Of a stretch of DNA of 64,000 bases, positions 24,009-35,260 are shown in pieces (the first letter of the stretch is position 1; every line of letters starts with the position of its first letter). The position numbers and the translations under genes are program-made. The stretch covers positions 20,648,501-20,712,500 of the forward strand of contig NC_068561.1 of NCBI RefSeq assembly GCF_022201045.2, read 5' to 3'. Source of the stretch: Citrus sinensis (Eukaryota > Streptophyta > Magnoliopsida > Sapindales > Rutaceae). The notes below the pieces were generated by a model. The model made no database searches. It was not told the DNA's origin and saw nothing but the letters and a program-made list of their open reading frames with translations.

Positions 24009-27000
24009 ATGCGACAAGTAGAGTTAGTGATATCCTTTCGAGGCATGAAAAAGAATTTAGGGTTGCTTCAACCTGATTGTACAGTTGCGAAGATTAAGGA
24101 TACTGTTGTAAGCATTACGAGTCCATATGGGTTAGATTGTGCTTCAAAAGTCATGTTATACGTTATAAATCCAGAGAATCAGGCTAAGGTTGCACTGGAT
24201 TCAGATTTTGGGCTAGATGTTTTGCTTAAAATTCATCACATTTTGGGTGTGAAGACTCTCACAGTTGAAGTTGCACCAGCACTGTACCCTCAGTTTCAAG
24301 ATTCTGCCTTACTACATGCATTATTGACTAACCTAGGAGTTGTGTTGCCTGATGAACTGATTAATCAGTTGAATGATTCTGTCGGCGAAAATGCTTCTGT
24401 TGGGGGACAAGCTAGTGTTAGAAAGGATGATGTTGTTGATGGACAAGCTGCTATTGGGGGTGGTGAATCTGACGAAGATGCATTACTATCTGACTACTCG
24501 GACAGAAATGATTGCAATGATGATGATGTTAATGCACAAGTCATGCAAGCTGAAGTTGATGGTGCTGCTGTAGGTACTCTTGTTGATGAGGACAGTGAGG
24601 GCACAACTGAAACTGACGTTGATTCTGATTCAGATGGTAGTTTATCTGGTGATAATAAGCAGGTAAAAGGGGTCGTTGATTCTTTTGATGATGATATTGA
24701 GCTTGGGACTGTCAAATTGACCAATTACATAGAACAACATGAGTATAAAGTGGGTGCTGATGGAAAAAATAGACTAAAATTAGGACATGTGTTTAGAGAT
24801 GTTGCTCATTTTAGAGAGATTTTGCATGAAGTGATGATTAGAAAAGGGTTTGCCATTAAAACAGTTTACAGTGAGCCAATAAGATTTGTAGGTACTTGTA
24901 AAGAGGCTGGTTGTCCATGGTATGTGGCTGGTGTAAAACTAAACGATGGAACTGGTTTTATATTGCGACAGTACAATAAGAAGCATAAGTGCAGACTTAC
25001 CACCAAGACAGTGAAAGTGTCTTCTTCTTGGGTAGCCAGCAAAATAAAAAGTCAGGTTGCCATTGACCCGAATGTGAAAATTGATCTTTTGAAGAATTTT
25101 ATGCAAGAGATGTATGGTTTGAAGATTCAAAATTTGACATTGTATCGGGCTAGAGCAAAGGCAAGAACAGAGGTTTTTGGGGATCATTCGCTTGGATATC
25201 AGAAACTGTTTGAGTATGCTGCAGCTATTCACAAAGCTGATCCGGGTGCAATATGTAAGGTGTTGTGTGATAGTATTTCTATACCCGATAAGGTATTATT
25301 CCAAAGATTTTTTGTTTCATTTCCAGCACAAAGAAATGCATTTTTTAATGGCTGTAGGCCTTTCATCGGGGTAGATGGATGTCACTTAAAGGGTAAATAT
25401 GGGGGAGTACTGTTAGCTGCTGTTGGCATGGATGGTAATAATGGGATTGTCCTATTGGCTATATGTGTTTGTGAGATTGAGAATACAGAGACATGGGGAT
25501 GGTTTATGGAGCACTTGCATAGTTATCTAGAGGATGGGAGGCAAGTGACTTTTGTTAGTGATAGACAAAAAGGCCTGATTAATGCAATTTCAAACACATG
25601 GCCTACTGCTTATCATAGGGCATGTTCTAGGCATGTGTATGCTAATTTTTCTAAGTCATTTGCTGGTGCACAGTTGAAACAATTATTTTGGAAAGCTACT
25701 AAGAGTTGTAACAAGCATGACTTTGATGAGGCAATGGCAGAGATAAAAGCTGTAAAACAGGCTGCATTTGAATGGCTGAAAGAGAGCTAAATGATTATAG
25801 TTGGTCGATGCACACATTTGATAGAAATTGCATGGTAGACCGGACTGACAACAATACGTCAGAGTGCTTCAACAGCTGGATATTAGCTTACCGAGACAGG
25901 CCTTGCTTGACAATGCTTGAAGAAATCAGATGTCGGCTTATGAAACGGTTTACAAAGAGGAGACACGAGGCAGCCACTTGGAAGGGACAGTTGACACCTA
26001 AAGTTGTAAGAGAGTTGGACAAAAAAAGAAAGCTTGCACAGAAAATGATTGTACAAGCTTCTGGTGAGCTGAATTTTCAAGTCATGGATGCAGCGTATAG
26101 TCCACCTAGAAGGTTTGTGGTGAAGTTGGAGTCCAGAACATGTGATTGTGGTTATTGGGAAATTGCCGGCCTCCCTTGTCAACATGCCATGGCTGCCATT
26201 GGATATGCAAGACATGCAATTGAGGAGTATGTTCCAGCATGGTTTGCTACACAGACTTTCCTCAACACATATTCAGTGATGTTTAGCCCTCTTCCGGATC
26301 AATGTATGTGGGAGCGTATAGGAAGACCATTGATTGATCCACCAATTGTGCAGAAAAAAGGTTGGAAGGCCTAAAAAATCCAGGAAAAGAGCACAAAATG
26401 AGCCTAATAAAGAGAAAAGAAAATTCTTTGTTATTTGCTCATTCTGCGGTGGCTCCAACCATAATCTGAGGTCTTGTCCATTAAGACCATCTGTTGCAAG
26501 GGCAAATAGAGTTAAAAGTCATAACTCTCAGGTACAGACAATATACTACCATTAATTTTTAATAGTTTATTATTATACATCATATGTAGCTGTTATTATT
26601 TACTGTCATTAAATAACCAACATCATGTTTTGTAGGCATCAACTACCTCAATTCAGCCGTTAAATGTTTCACAACAAGCAACAAGAAGAAGAAAACAGGT
26701 GCTGACTTGTTTTATTTTATTTTTTTGTGGCTGTCCAATTTGTTTTATGCGTAACGCGTAACATAAGATTCATTTATGTTTGAACATAGGCATCACAGAC
26801 AACAACAGTAGCAAAATCAATTGATTCAAAAGTTACTACATCACAGACAGCAAGAAAGGTGTTTTTTTTTCTGTTTAAGTTCTTTTTGTTTTTTTTCTTG
26901 TTTAAGTTCTCAAACTAACGTACAATATATTTAGATACCAAGTGGTCCAGGACAAAGTTCCAATACTAGAGGGAGGAAAAGAAGGGCTCAAGTTGGCTCT

Positions 27001-27093
27001 GGAGATGTTGGAACAAGAGGTGAACAATCAAGTCAGGGACTGTCACAATCTGAAAATCCATATCAAGCTTCAAATGTGACAGGTTCTTTGTAA
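24009..27093 (+). pseudogene. MuDR-type transposase (mudrA-like), frame disrupted
   Basis: The ATG at 24009 follows a leader-intron acceptor (CATTCAG). The N-terminal about 90 residues look PB1-like, followed by an acidic stretch. Next come the MuDR DNA-binding region (LGHVFRDVAHFRE...GTCKEAGCPW...HKC zinc finger) and the MULE transposase core with the catalytic Asp residues of GVDGCHLKG and FVSDRQKG. The frame closes at 25790 (WLKES-stop), but homology continues in another frame (MAEREL...; TDNNTSECFNSWI) with the SWIM finger CDC...LPCQH. It closes again at 26374, while VGRPKKSRK and the zinc knuckle CSFCGGSNHNLRSC continue in the first frame. Three spliced C-terminal exons follow: 26636-26698, 26790-26858 and 26935-27093. 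The two shifts (a GA run at about 25780 and an A run at about 26352) compensate each other. It is therefore a recently broken transposase, or one with sequence errors. Confidence 0.85.
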
Positions 27094-27137
27094 TGATGAA
27101 TGCGAGAACAAACTAAAAATATTTAAACTTGCTATGT

Positions 27138-27212
27138 TGTTATTTTGGAATATCGCTGGTTATTTTAGAATATTGTTGGTTATTTTGGAATATTGCTGGT
27201 TATTTCGGAATT
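27138..27212. repeat. Four short tandem repeats of about 21 bp inside the MULE
   Basis: GTTATTTTGGAATATCGCTG-like units recur four times between the two convergent genes. Confidence 0.6.
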
Positions 27213-27427
27213 TTACTTGGCTGTATTTTCATGACATGTTTAATTGTTATTTTTGCTGTTTGTTGGATAATTAGATATGGTTGTATTTAAGCTCATTTTA
27301 CTTGGGCTGTATTTTTCATTTATTATGGTTGAAGTTATATTATTTACAATGTATTTAAGTTGACTGGCTCTAGGACAAATAGAACATAATTAATCTCATT
27401 TTATTCATGCATATTTCGTAGGATATA

Positions 27428-27805
27428 TTACATTTTAGTAAACACAATAGCACAGACAAATACTAGCATAATTATTATACATTTAAGCCTCCCTTCAATG
27501 ACCTTTAGCCTTTTCTTTATCTTTGCTACATCATCAGCTCGAAGGTGGACTGCATCCAACTCTAAATTTTGATTATCTGCTGTCTGGTCACTATTGCTAG
27601 GGTATATAAGAGTTTCAGCTGTAAACCATTGCCAAAACTTGCATTTATTGAACCTGCATGACCAAAACATTGCATTGCGATTCTGTGGTGTAGTGGAAAC
27701 CATAGCACATGCATGCACACCACACCAGCAGTGAATTGGAGTGCATTTAACTTTTCTATGTTGCTGTCCACTGGGTGCAGAACTTGAATTATAACTTGAT
27801 GCCAT
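27428..27805 (-). CDS. GRF-type zinc-finger protein with C-terminal membrane anchor, carried by the MULE
   Basis: An intronless 125-aa frame from ATG 27805 to a stop at 27428. A GRF-type zinc finger spans about residues 26-62: CWCGVHACAMVS, then NAMFWSC and CKFWQWF. A short coiled coil (DDVAKIKKRLKVIEGRLK) and one hydrophobic C-terminal helix (about 108-122) follow. It converges on the transposase gene and lies wholly between the terminal repeats, so it belongs to the element. Proteins of this shape are abundant in plant genomes, often without known roles. GRF fingers in other proteins bind single-stranded DNA. A role in transposition (a mudrB-like accessory) is inferred only from position. 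The frame is intact. Confidence 0.82.
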   Translation of the reverse strand: MASSYNSSSAPSGQQHRKVKCTPIHCWCGVHACAMVSTTPQNRNAMFWSCRFNKCKFWQWFTAETLIYPSNSDQTADNQNLELDAVHLRADDVAKIKKRLKVIEGRLKCIIIMLVFVCAIVFTKM

Positions 27806-27867
27806 TTTTTAATTGATTGGGTGGATGATGTGTTTGAAATAATGGTTAAACAAGTGATATTTGGCGA

Positions 27868-28143
27868 GTGTAGATGATGGGTTGTGTATGAGTTGGTTTA
27901 TTTGAACAAATAATTGTCAGCTGTGATTGGTTTGTGAGCAGCTGTATATTTGCTTGAATGTGTAGATGATGGGTTGTGTATGAGTAGGTTTATTTGAGCA
28001 AATGATTGTCAGCTATGGTTGGTTTGTGAGCAGCTGTATATTTGCTTCAATGTGTAGATGATGAGTTGTGTATGAGTAGGTTTATTTGAACAAATGATTC
28101 TCAGTTGTGGCTGGTTTGTGAGCAGCTGTATATTTGCTTGAAT
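27868..28143. repeat. Three 92-bp tandem repeats, subterminal in the MULE
   Basis: Units start at 27868, 27960 and 28052 (GTGTAGATGATG...GCAGCTGTATATTTGCTT). They sit directly upstream of the GRF gene start at 27805, in its promoter region. They resemble the subterminal repeats that transposases of other families bind. Confidence 0.9.
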
Positions 28144-28330
28144 GGTAGAGCTTTCATGCATTGCATATGTAACGGTTCATGGGTTTAAATACCCAAAATT
28201 GTAACCGTTGGGAGGCAACGGCTACAAAGAGCACAAAGTTAATATTTTGGCATTTATTTAGGGTAAATATGTAAATTTTTATTTTCGGGGTTAAAAAGTA
28301 ATTTCGACAAAATTCCGTTACTTTTATTGA

Positions 28331-28454
28331 CGGTTTGCAGACGGATGTGGAAATGTGAAAAAAAGTTTAAGTTCAGGTGGAGCGCAGCTAAAAAAATTAG
28401 GATTTGTGTATTTTTGATAAAGTGGACAAAATCAGGTGGACGGTGGATATTTTT
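28331..28454 (-). repeat. MULE right terminal inverted repeat
   Basis: Reverse complement of 22935-23058, sharing GTCCACTTTATCAAAAATAC and AGCTGCGCTCCACCTGAACT. It diverges near the inner edge. Confidence 0.93.
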
Positions 28455-28825
28455 TTTAAAAAAAATAACTCTCTAAATTTAAAAGGAAGAGATCAATTCT
28501 TTTTAAAAAAATTTAATTAAAATATTTTTTAAAATTTTAAATATTAATATATTTTTTTAAATAAATAATAAAATCATATTTGAAGAATTTTATGACGATG
28601 CTCTGTCCCGTACACTTGGCAAAAATCGTTAGAAATTCGACAATAAGGTAAACCATTCGTCTCGTTTTGGAGCCCAATGTGGCTGAGGCCCAAAAATTTA
28701 CTTTACTGTCGCAGTGCCGCTCGCCGAACGAACAAACAAAAAGCAGCCAAGTGACATTGCGAAGACGGCAGGCTGAAGCGAGGATTGATTAGTACAGTAA
28801 CTAGCGAGTTGCCACCAGCAGCAAA
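28455..28825. other. Right flank of the MULE and promoter of the small membrane-protein gene
   Basis: AT-rich in its first half, then more GC-rich towards the ATG at 28826. No other gene seen. Confidence 0.4.
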
Positions 28826-29014
28826 ATGGTAGTGTGGTCATACCCACCAACGCGCAAGCAACTAGCCATGTCAATCGCGTTTTTCATCACCGGCGTTTCA
28901 CTATTTACCGCCGGCGCTTACCTGTCCCTGGTCAACGTCGCCCCACAGCAAGCTCGCGCTAAAGCCCGCAAAGATTTCGTCAAGGCCCGTCTCAGAAAGC
29001 TCCTCGACGATTAG
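28826..29014 (+). CDS. Small single-pass membrane protein (62 aa), unrecognised family
   Basis: A single open frame with a good context (AGCAAAATGG). It has a short basic N-terminus (MVVWSYPPTRKQ), one hydrophobic helix at about residues 14-36 (IAFFITGVSLFTAGAYLSLV) and a charged C-terminal helix rich in Arg, Lys and Ala ending in LLDD. GC content and codon use are clearly higher than in the flanks, which supports a real gene. The shape (one membrane helix and a basic amphipathic tail) is common among small mitochondrial inner-membrane subunits, but I cannot name the family. It is divergent from the MULE and convergent with the F-box gene. Confidence 0.75.
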   Translation: MVVWSYPPTRKQLAMSIAFFITGVSLFTAGAYLSLVNVAPQQARAKARKDFVKARLRKLLDD

Positions 29015-29348
29015 CAAACTAATGTTTTTGCTTATTATCGCTCATCCACTAATGGGTATGTCCTTTGATTGTATAGTATTCTATTGTAATTGCATTACTT
29101 GTGTCGAATTGAATCATGGGTTGTGTTTGCTTGGCTAAGAATTGAATCTTGTTTATGATAATGAAAATTTTGAAATCTTCAGCAATAGATGATTGTCTCA
29201 ATTTTCTTGTTAAATGTAGAAGTTGAATGTAATGGAGAGTTGGTGTACAATGAATCAATTAGATTTTATTTGACAAATTCTTGGTTATATACACTCGGTG
29301 GATCGCTGAAACACTTGTACGTTTTGGCATAAGCTTTATCATTATTGA
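29015..29348. other. Convergent intergenic region
   Basis: It contains the 3' ends of the small membrane-protein gene and the PP2-B gene. Nothing else seen. Confidence 0.4.
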
Positions 29349-30407
29349 TCATTTAGGCCTCACTTCAATGCCTTCAATCACAAGCCCTCCTTTCAATTGG
29401 TAACCCTTTATCTCCCTTAAACTCATCTTCACTTCTTGATCACCTTCTTCGTCACCACTAAAGAACTCTCCCAATTCAATCTCCATCCAACCATCATCTC
29501 TTTCTCTAGCAAACCTTTCATCCCCTTCAATTACTCTTGACTTCGTCCTCTGAGTCCGGTTGCCGTAAAACAAACACTCCATTTGATGTTTCTTCTTGTC
29601 TTTGCAACTCAAATAGGCTGTGTTAGCAGATATTATTTGATTTCCCATTTCTAGGAATGTGTCTGACGGTAATAAATCCAACCCATGTGCACGGTGGGTG
29701 ATGTTAATCAAAAGATAAGCTCTGTACATTGTGTTTGGTGACAACATATGAGTTCTGATCTTCCCTTCAATCTCCAACCAACTAATCATTCTTAGTTCAG
29801 CCACCTCTAGGAACCTGGAAGCAAAAATGTGCATGTGTCTGTTTTACTAGTTTTGAAATGAAATAAAAATAAGCAAACATAAAGCATGCATGCATATGCA
29901 AAAAATAACCTTGATTTTAGGGAAGGTTTCCAGCTCCAATACTCTGGCCTATCACTCCATGTAATTGAAAGCTCCCTCGCAGACAATACATAGGATTTTT
30001 TGCCAGATGATTTATCCAATTTGAAGCTCTGCATTTTGTATGCTTTTGTTGTAAAATAAACAATATAGGAGAAAAGAATTTAACTCTTGGATCAAAGAGT
30101 TGTTGATTACTTAAAAAAAATACAAATATCTGGATAAAAGAGAATGGCTATAAAATTGGCGAACCTTTCTACCGCCGTCTATGAGAATGGGGTTACAAAG
30201 ATGAAGATAAAGCTCTTTCTTTGAAGAGAACTTTAGAGAAGTGATGGATCTTGATACAATATCTTGATAATCCGACGGCAAGAATTTCTCCCAAGCGACA
30301 TTAGACTCGGCCGCTGACCGGAACGCCCATGAAACCAACGTAGCCCTGCATGCATCTAATGGAGAAGTGAGCGAGAGGATGATCGAAACACAATCTTCAG
30401 GCAACAT
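29349..30407 (-). CDS. F-box protein PP2-B type (phloem lectin-like)
   Basis: Model on the - strand: exons 30165-30407, 29910-30028 and 29349-29814, 275 aa. The F-box is at the N-terminus ([33 protein letters not shown], about residues 1-35), followed by WEKFLPSDY. The PP2 lectin module starts with [24 protein letters not shown] and continues with [33 protein letters not shown] and the C-terminal [10 protein letters not shown]...[27 protein letters not shown]. The protein should join an SCF ubiquitin ligase through SKP1 and recognise glycan or other ligands through the PP2 domain. The length fits PP2-B10-like proteins. The start at 30407 is the first ATG of the frame; a short upstream exon is possible, since an acceptor-like sequence precedes it. 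Confidence 0.92.
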
Positions 30408-32210
30408 ATTCAGCTCAATACACCTGGAATATTCTTTTTGTACCAGCAAGAATCTTAAACAAAAGGAAATTTATTTGTGCGTTTTAAGTTTCCCATTGTA
30501 TATAGGTAGCATATATAAGTTGAGTTGAGTTGGAACTGTTGTTAGAGATAATAATGTTCGTGAAAATTTTGACAATTTGCACAACTTCCGCTATAACGAT
30601 TCGAGGTCATAATTCCAGTTGACGCCAACAAGATTCTTATACCGTGGATTGACTTAACATTGGTCATTTATCCGTCAAAATAATATATTTAATCCAAACA
30701 ATAGTAATAACGATTTGCACAACTTTCATTGAAACAATCGAACTCACAATCTGATAATTCCCGTTGACGCCAACCGGATTATTTGGTCAATATTGGTGTC
30801 TGCCCGTGGATTGACTTAATATTGGTCATTAAGCTTTCAAATATAAATCTTATAATGGAGCTTGCTAACTTACAGATTCTGTAAGTTACAGCTCACTCAC
30901 AAACTTGGTTGTGGGTTCCATACGGACCCATCGCCAAGCACTATTCATGATGTGAGGGCTGTACTTACAGAATCTGTAAGTTAGCCCTCCCCTCTTATAA
31001 TATATATCAAATTCAAACAACAGTAATAGATTTATAAAATTTTGGTATCCTTTATTAAAAAAAAAAAATCACAAAATATGACACTAATCATTAACAATTA
31101 TATGTTACGTAGTTAATCACTATTCATATCATCAATGTTGAATAATATGGCGATTGTGTTGCAGTAATTAATGAGAGACGTCCCAAGAGCTGGCATCTAA
31201 GGAGAACACATTTTAAATATAATTTACTTGGTGTTAGAATTGAATAATATAGTGTGCTTAAGCTGCATTTGAGTTAGGATCAAAGGTAAATAATGATTAA
31301 AATCTAAAATAACCGGGTGCAGGATTTGCATGAATGGTACCTTTTCACAGTAAAAAAATTGGCTCTGATTAAAACATTTACTTATGAGATAACTAATATA
31401 TGGCACAACACACACACGTACTGTGATATTGAAATATAAATTGAATTGGGTATTGATCGATTTCCCTAACTAATAGTTTGATTAATGATCGATTGTATGA
31501 TTACGAGAAACTAATTATTGATCACTTATTATTTCACTCCAAGTATATATCTCAACTTTGCAACTGTAGCACTGCCCTACCATATATATAATACATTAAG
31601 AAAGTTGACAAAGCGGCAATCTTCCTGCTGACATGTGGTAACATCTTAAACTTTGGCTTAACAATCATATTTTATGTTATGGAAGGTCGCATCTTCTAAA
31701 TCTCGCATATGGACTCTTGGTGCCTGAACGATGCAGACTTGCAGCTATGTTTTCTCTCTAAATTTATCAGGATTTTAGCCGAAATTTAAGAATATGATTC
31801 TTTGTTGGAAGGTAAAGGGTGTCCTGACAGGCTTACATGAACAAAGCAGGGAAGAGGAACACAGAGCAGACAGCTACCTTAGACTTCCAGCATAATTTTA
31901 GGTTATACTAGAAGTTTTTGTACAGGAGATACTTCATCCGGTTGGCACATCTCGCAACAAGAACTCCATAAACGCAAACGTTTCTACAAATTGATGAGAC
32001 AAACTGATATGCAGCGAGCAATTGCTGCAATCTTAGCGGATTTAAGGGATGGCACGCAAAGCACTAATGAAAACAAAAAGGACAATTCACAGTCTAGGCA
32101 TCTCACAATTGACTAGCCTTGCCTCTGAGCTACCCTCATCCATTTCGAATCTCTTGTTGCAAGTCGGATGGCTCAGGGGGATTGAGAAGAAAGCACAATA
32201 GAAATGCATG
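30408..32210. other. Intergenic region with a diverged tandem repeat and a MITE
   Basis: Between about 30568 and 31025 a segment containing TTGCACAACTT, GTTGACGCCAAC, GTGGATTGACTTAA and TTGGTCATT occurs twice; the second copy is interrupted by a 136-bp MITE. From 31.0 to 32.1 kb I see only AT-rich DNA and the 3' flank of the coiled-coil gene. Confidence 0.55.
30857..30992. mobile_element. 136-bp Mutator-type MITE with 9-bp target duplication
   Basis: The 30-bp inverted ends share GCTAACTTACAGATTCTGTA and differ at four outer positions. The flanking 9-mers TCTTATAAT (30848-30856 and 30993-31001) are identical. The inner part of each end is itself palindromic (CTTACAGATTCTGTAAG). A 9-bp duplication points to Mutator-like mobilisation, but the ends differ from those of the 5.5-kb MULE. 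Confidence 0.85.
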
Positions 32211-35200
32211 TCACCACCTGGATTTTCTTGCATTCTGGCTTTCACCTCTGGACTCTGATAGCCTCGACTTTGAAACACCCGCTGGCACCATAGGAGGTCG
32301 CTCATGAGCTGCATTGCCATGATCTCGCAAAGGCCGCGTCGGACTAGCATAAACCCTTGAAGCACCAATCCTAGAACTTGACAACAATTGGTCCTTAAGA
32401 CCCTTTGCTGATTTATACCCATGCATTTCATCTCCGTAACCTAATACTTGAGCTTGCTTATCTAGATCGGATTGTCTTCCCCAATGCAAGTCATCTCCCG
32501 CATTTTGGAGTCTTTCAGCTTGGCTGCCCCAATCAACTCCATCTGATATGCTTCTCTGCAGAGTAGTGCTTCTCTTGGGTAGTTTGCCAGAGGTTGACTT
32601 TCTCCCCTTGATTTCTTCTTCGTCAAATGGAACCTTTCTTGAATCAAGAGCAGCTCCAGGAGGATAAGCCCAATTGTAGATCTTGTTATTATTGTCCATA
32701 TTTAATTCAATGGAATGAAGATCACTTTCAGCCGAGTCTTCTTCATATTCTACTCCATCTTCTACTTCTCCATCAATATCATCATTCTCTTCAGTCGGAT
32801 TGGAACCAAAATGGCTTCTACTTAAATAAGCTGCAATCTCCTCACTGGTTGGTTGATTTGCAGAACTGCGTCCTTTTTCTTTTGCCTTTTTGGTTCCTAG
32901 AAAAGCTTCAAGCTGACTCCTCAATTTATCAACTGCAGCATTTTTTTCTTCAAGCTGATATTTAGCCTCTGAGAGTTTGATTTGAGCTCTCTCTTCACGC
33001 AATACATCAGCTACCTGCATCATCTCCCTTTCCTTCTCAACCTCTTCAAGATCTATGGCAGACTCTCTCTTAAGTTCTTCCACTTCAGATTTATCATCAT
33101 TGATATCCCTGGCTAACTCATCACATACTTGTTCAATTACTACTCTTGCTCTCTTCTCAGTATCAAGATCTTTCACAGCCTTCAGAAGGGAATGCTTAGT
33201 CTCAGCTAGTTCTTTCCCGAGCTTCTTGTTTAAGCTTTCAAACCTTCTCCTCAGTTTCCTTTCTACCTCAAGTTCTCCTGCAATAGATTCAATAGCAGCC
33301 TCAACCACTTCCCGCTCCTTGTTTTTCCACGCTGCCTTTTCTTCAGCAAAACACTTCATTAGATAGCTGATCTCACTTTGGTCTGAGCGCTGTTCTTGGA
33401 TAAGTTGGTTCACTTGCAGGCGAGCCCTCTCAAGCTCAGCATGTAAGGCTGAGACAAGAGACATGCTCGAAGAAGGCCGATCTTCTTGACCCCACATGCG
33501 ATTAATGATCTTGAGAAGCTCTTTAGATGTAGTCAATGCATTACTAACGTCCTTCAAACGAGTCTTAACTCCGACAGTTGATCCACTAGGAGTCTGTGCT
33601 CGGGATCTGGTCTCTACCTGCTTCATAAAATGAGGAGTTGAATAACACTTCTCAAAATCCTTAACTTTCTGACACAAGGTACATGACATCTGAAAATCTT
33701 TCCAACTTTGGATTTGGAATTATTAACACTTGAGCATCTCAGTGTGATACCTAAACAAATTTATACATACAAACTGACCGAACATCCATGAAAATGTGTG
33801 TGAGTGCGTTGCCGCTGATGCACATGCATCCAGCGTCAATGTTTGTGTGTCCAACAAAGATTAAACATGCTCTGGATGAACTAGAAAACGCAAAAATCAC
33901 TTTTAATTTTTAAAGAGTACAAGTGCCCAAATATTAAACTTAAGTGGGTGTACCTCCATTAAGCTAGCATTACTAACAGAATCCAAAACTCCCCCATTGC
34001 TTTCTGTTAGCCTAAGCCTCTGAGAAATGGATGATGATCTTCTATGGTGACTCCCTGTGCCTGATCGATCCATCCTCTGGAAATCAATAAATTTAATAAT
34101 GAAATGACCTGTTATGCTGCATCAACATCTAATTGACAATAAAGCATATCAAACAGAAGTATGATTCTGCTGCATCTGGTTGAATGCTACCTACCAGCCC
34201 TGGTAATCCTATCCCCAACAATTTGATTGATTTCCAATGGGGATCAATTCTTTAATATTTAACTAAGACAAATTGAAGCAAGATTTCAATTTCTATTTAT
34301 GTGATCATGTTAAACGACACTTATTGCGCTCTTCTAAGTTCTAAAGGATCACCGTTATTGCCTGATTACTAACAGAATATGGATTACTAACAGAATATGG
34401 ACAAATTAGAACATATATGGATCCAAAAAAATTAAAGCAAAACGAAGACATAACTCCAGCATCATATGCCGAAGCGCTAAAAATACCTCTGTGTCAACGT
34501 CAACAATCAGACAACAAACCTGAATTTAAAAATAAAACCGTTCCTCTTACCTTCAACACGGCCGAACCTACCGCAAAATAATTAAAAAAAAAAAAAAAAA
34601 CACAACAACATCACAAGCCATTGAAACAGAAGCAAAATCAACAGGTAACAAAAGTTTCAATTTCATTATGCATAACCCCACAAATTCCAAAAAATAAAAT
34701 AAAAAAATCTCAAACATATGCAAAAATTAACTCACCTCGGAAACGGGGCTGTGAGATGGATCAGACAAATGGGGAGGCAAAGAACCCGAATGAAGGGACC
34801 GGGTGACCCGTTCCCTTTCTCTTTCTCTAGCTCTAGCTTCTCTCCTAATCCTCCTCTCATCATACCCACCACCACCGCTAGTCTCTCTCAGCTTCGGCGA
34901 GGGCATCTCGTTCATCTCCCACAGCGTCGCGGCCAGCTTCCTCGCGGAAACTGGCTGCTGAGAATGCTGATGCTGTTGCTGTAGCTGTAGCTGGTGTTGT
35001 TTCGCTTTATTGACGAACCCACCATACTCACTCTGGGAGTCGATCGCACGCAATACCGAAGACGGAGTAGTCCGCATCAGCCTCCATGTGGGCACCGGCG
35101 TAGCGGATCCTCCCCCACCCCCTCTCTTGCCTATTAGAATTGCTCTTTTGAATCTGTAGTTCTGAACGATCGATGATGTTGACGAAGCTGACGATGAACA

Positions 35201-35260
35201 CCCACGTTTCCTTATCTTTCCCGGGAAAAAATTCTGGGTCTGATTCTGCTGCCTTGACAT
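32211..35260 (-). CDS. Large coiled-coil protein, plant USO1/BRANCHLESS TRICHOMES-like family
   Basis: Model on the - strand: exons 34736-35260, 33954-34076 and 32211-33689, all phase 0, 708 aa. The N-terminus is basic and Ser/Gly/Gln-rich, with a conserved core (TPVPTWRLMRTTPSS and VSARKLAATLWEMNEMP). Exon 2 carries a Ser/Arg-rich segment (HHRRSSSISQRLRL). The third exon starts with CQKVKDFEKC, and a long coiled coil runs from about residues 280 to 490 (heptad-like E/K/L-rich stretches). The tail is acidic and then Ser/Arg-rich, with PTRPLRDH. Relatives in Arabidopsis (the At1g50660/At3g20350 group) are annotated as USO1- or actin-regulatory-like, but biochemical function is not established. 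It is probably a cytoskeletal or scaffold protein. Confidence 0.88.

Larger units (their letters stand above)
22935..28454 (+). mobile_element. Mutator-like element (MULE), 5.5 kb, two genes
   Basis: The element is bounded by about 124-bp terminal inverted repeats (22935-23058 and 28331-28454), which are nearly identical apart from changes near their inner ends. It carries a transposase gene (+) and a convergent GRF zinc-finger gene (-), a MuDR-like two-gene layout. The flanks are A/T homopolymers, so a 9-bp target duplication could not be resolved. The high similarity of the two ends and the long open frames suggest recent activity. Confidence 0.92.

Noticed and set aside
25772-26374. Separate 200-aa gene downstream of the transposase
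   Set aside because: It is the continuation of the same transposase (TDNNTSECFNSWI and SWIM finger) in another frame, not an independent gene.
33055-33366. Open frame on the + strand across the coiled-coil gene
   Set aside because: It is the antisense shadow of the repetitive coiled-coil coding sequence.
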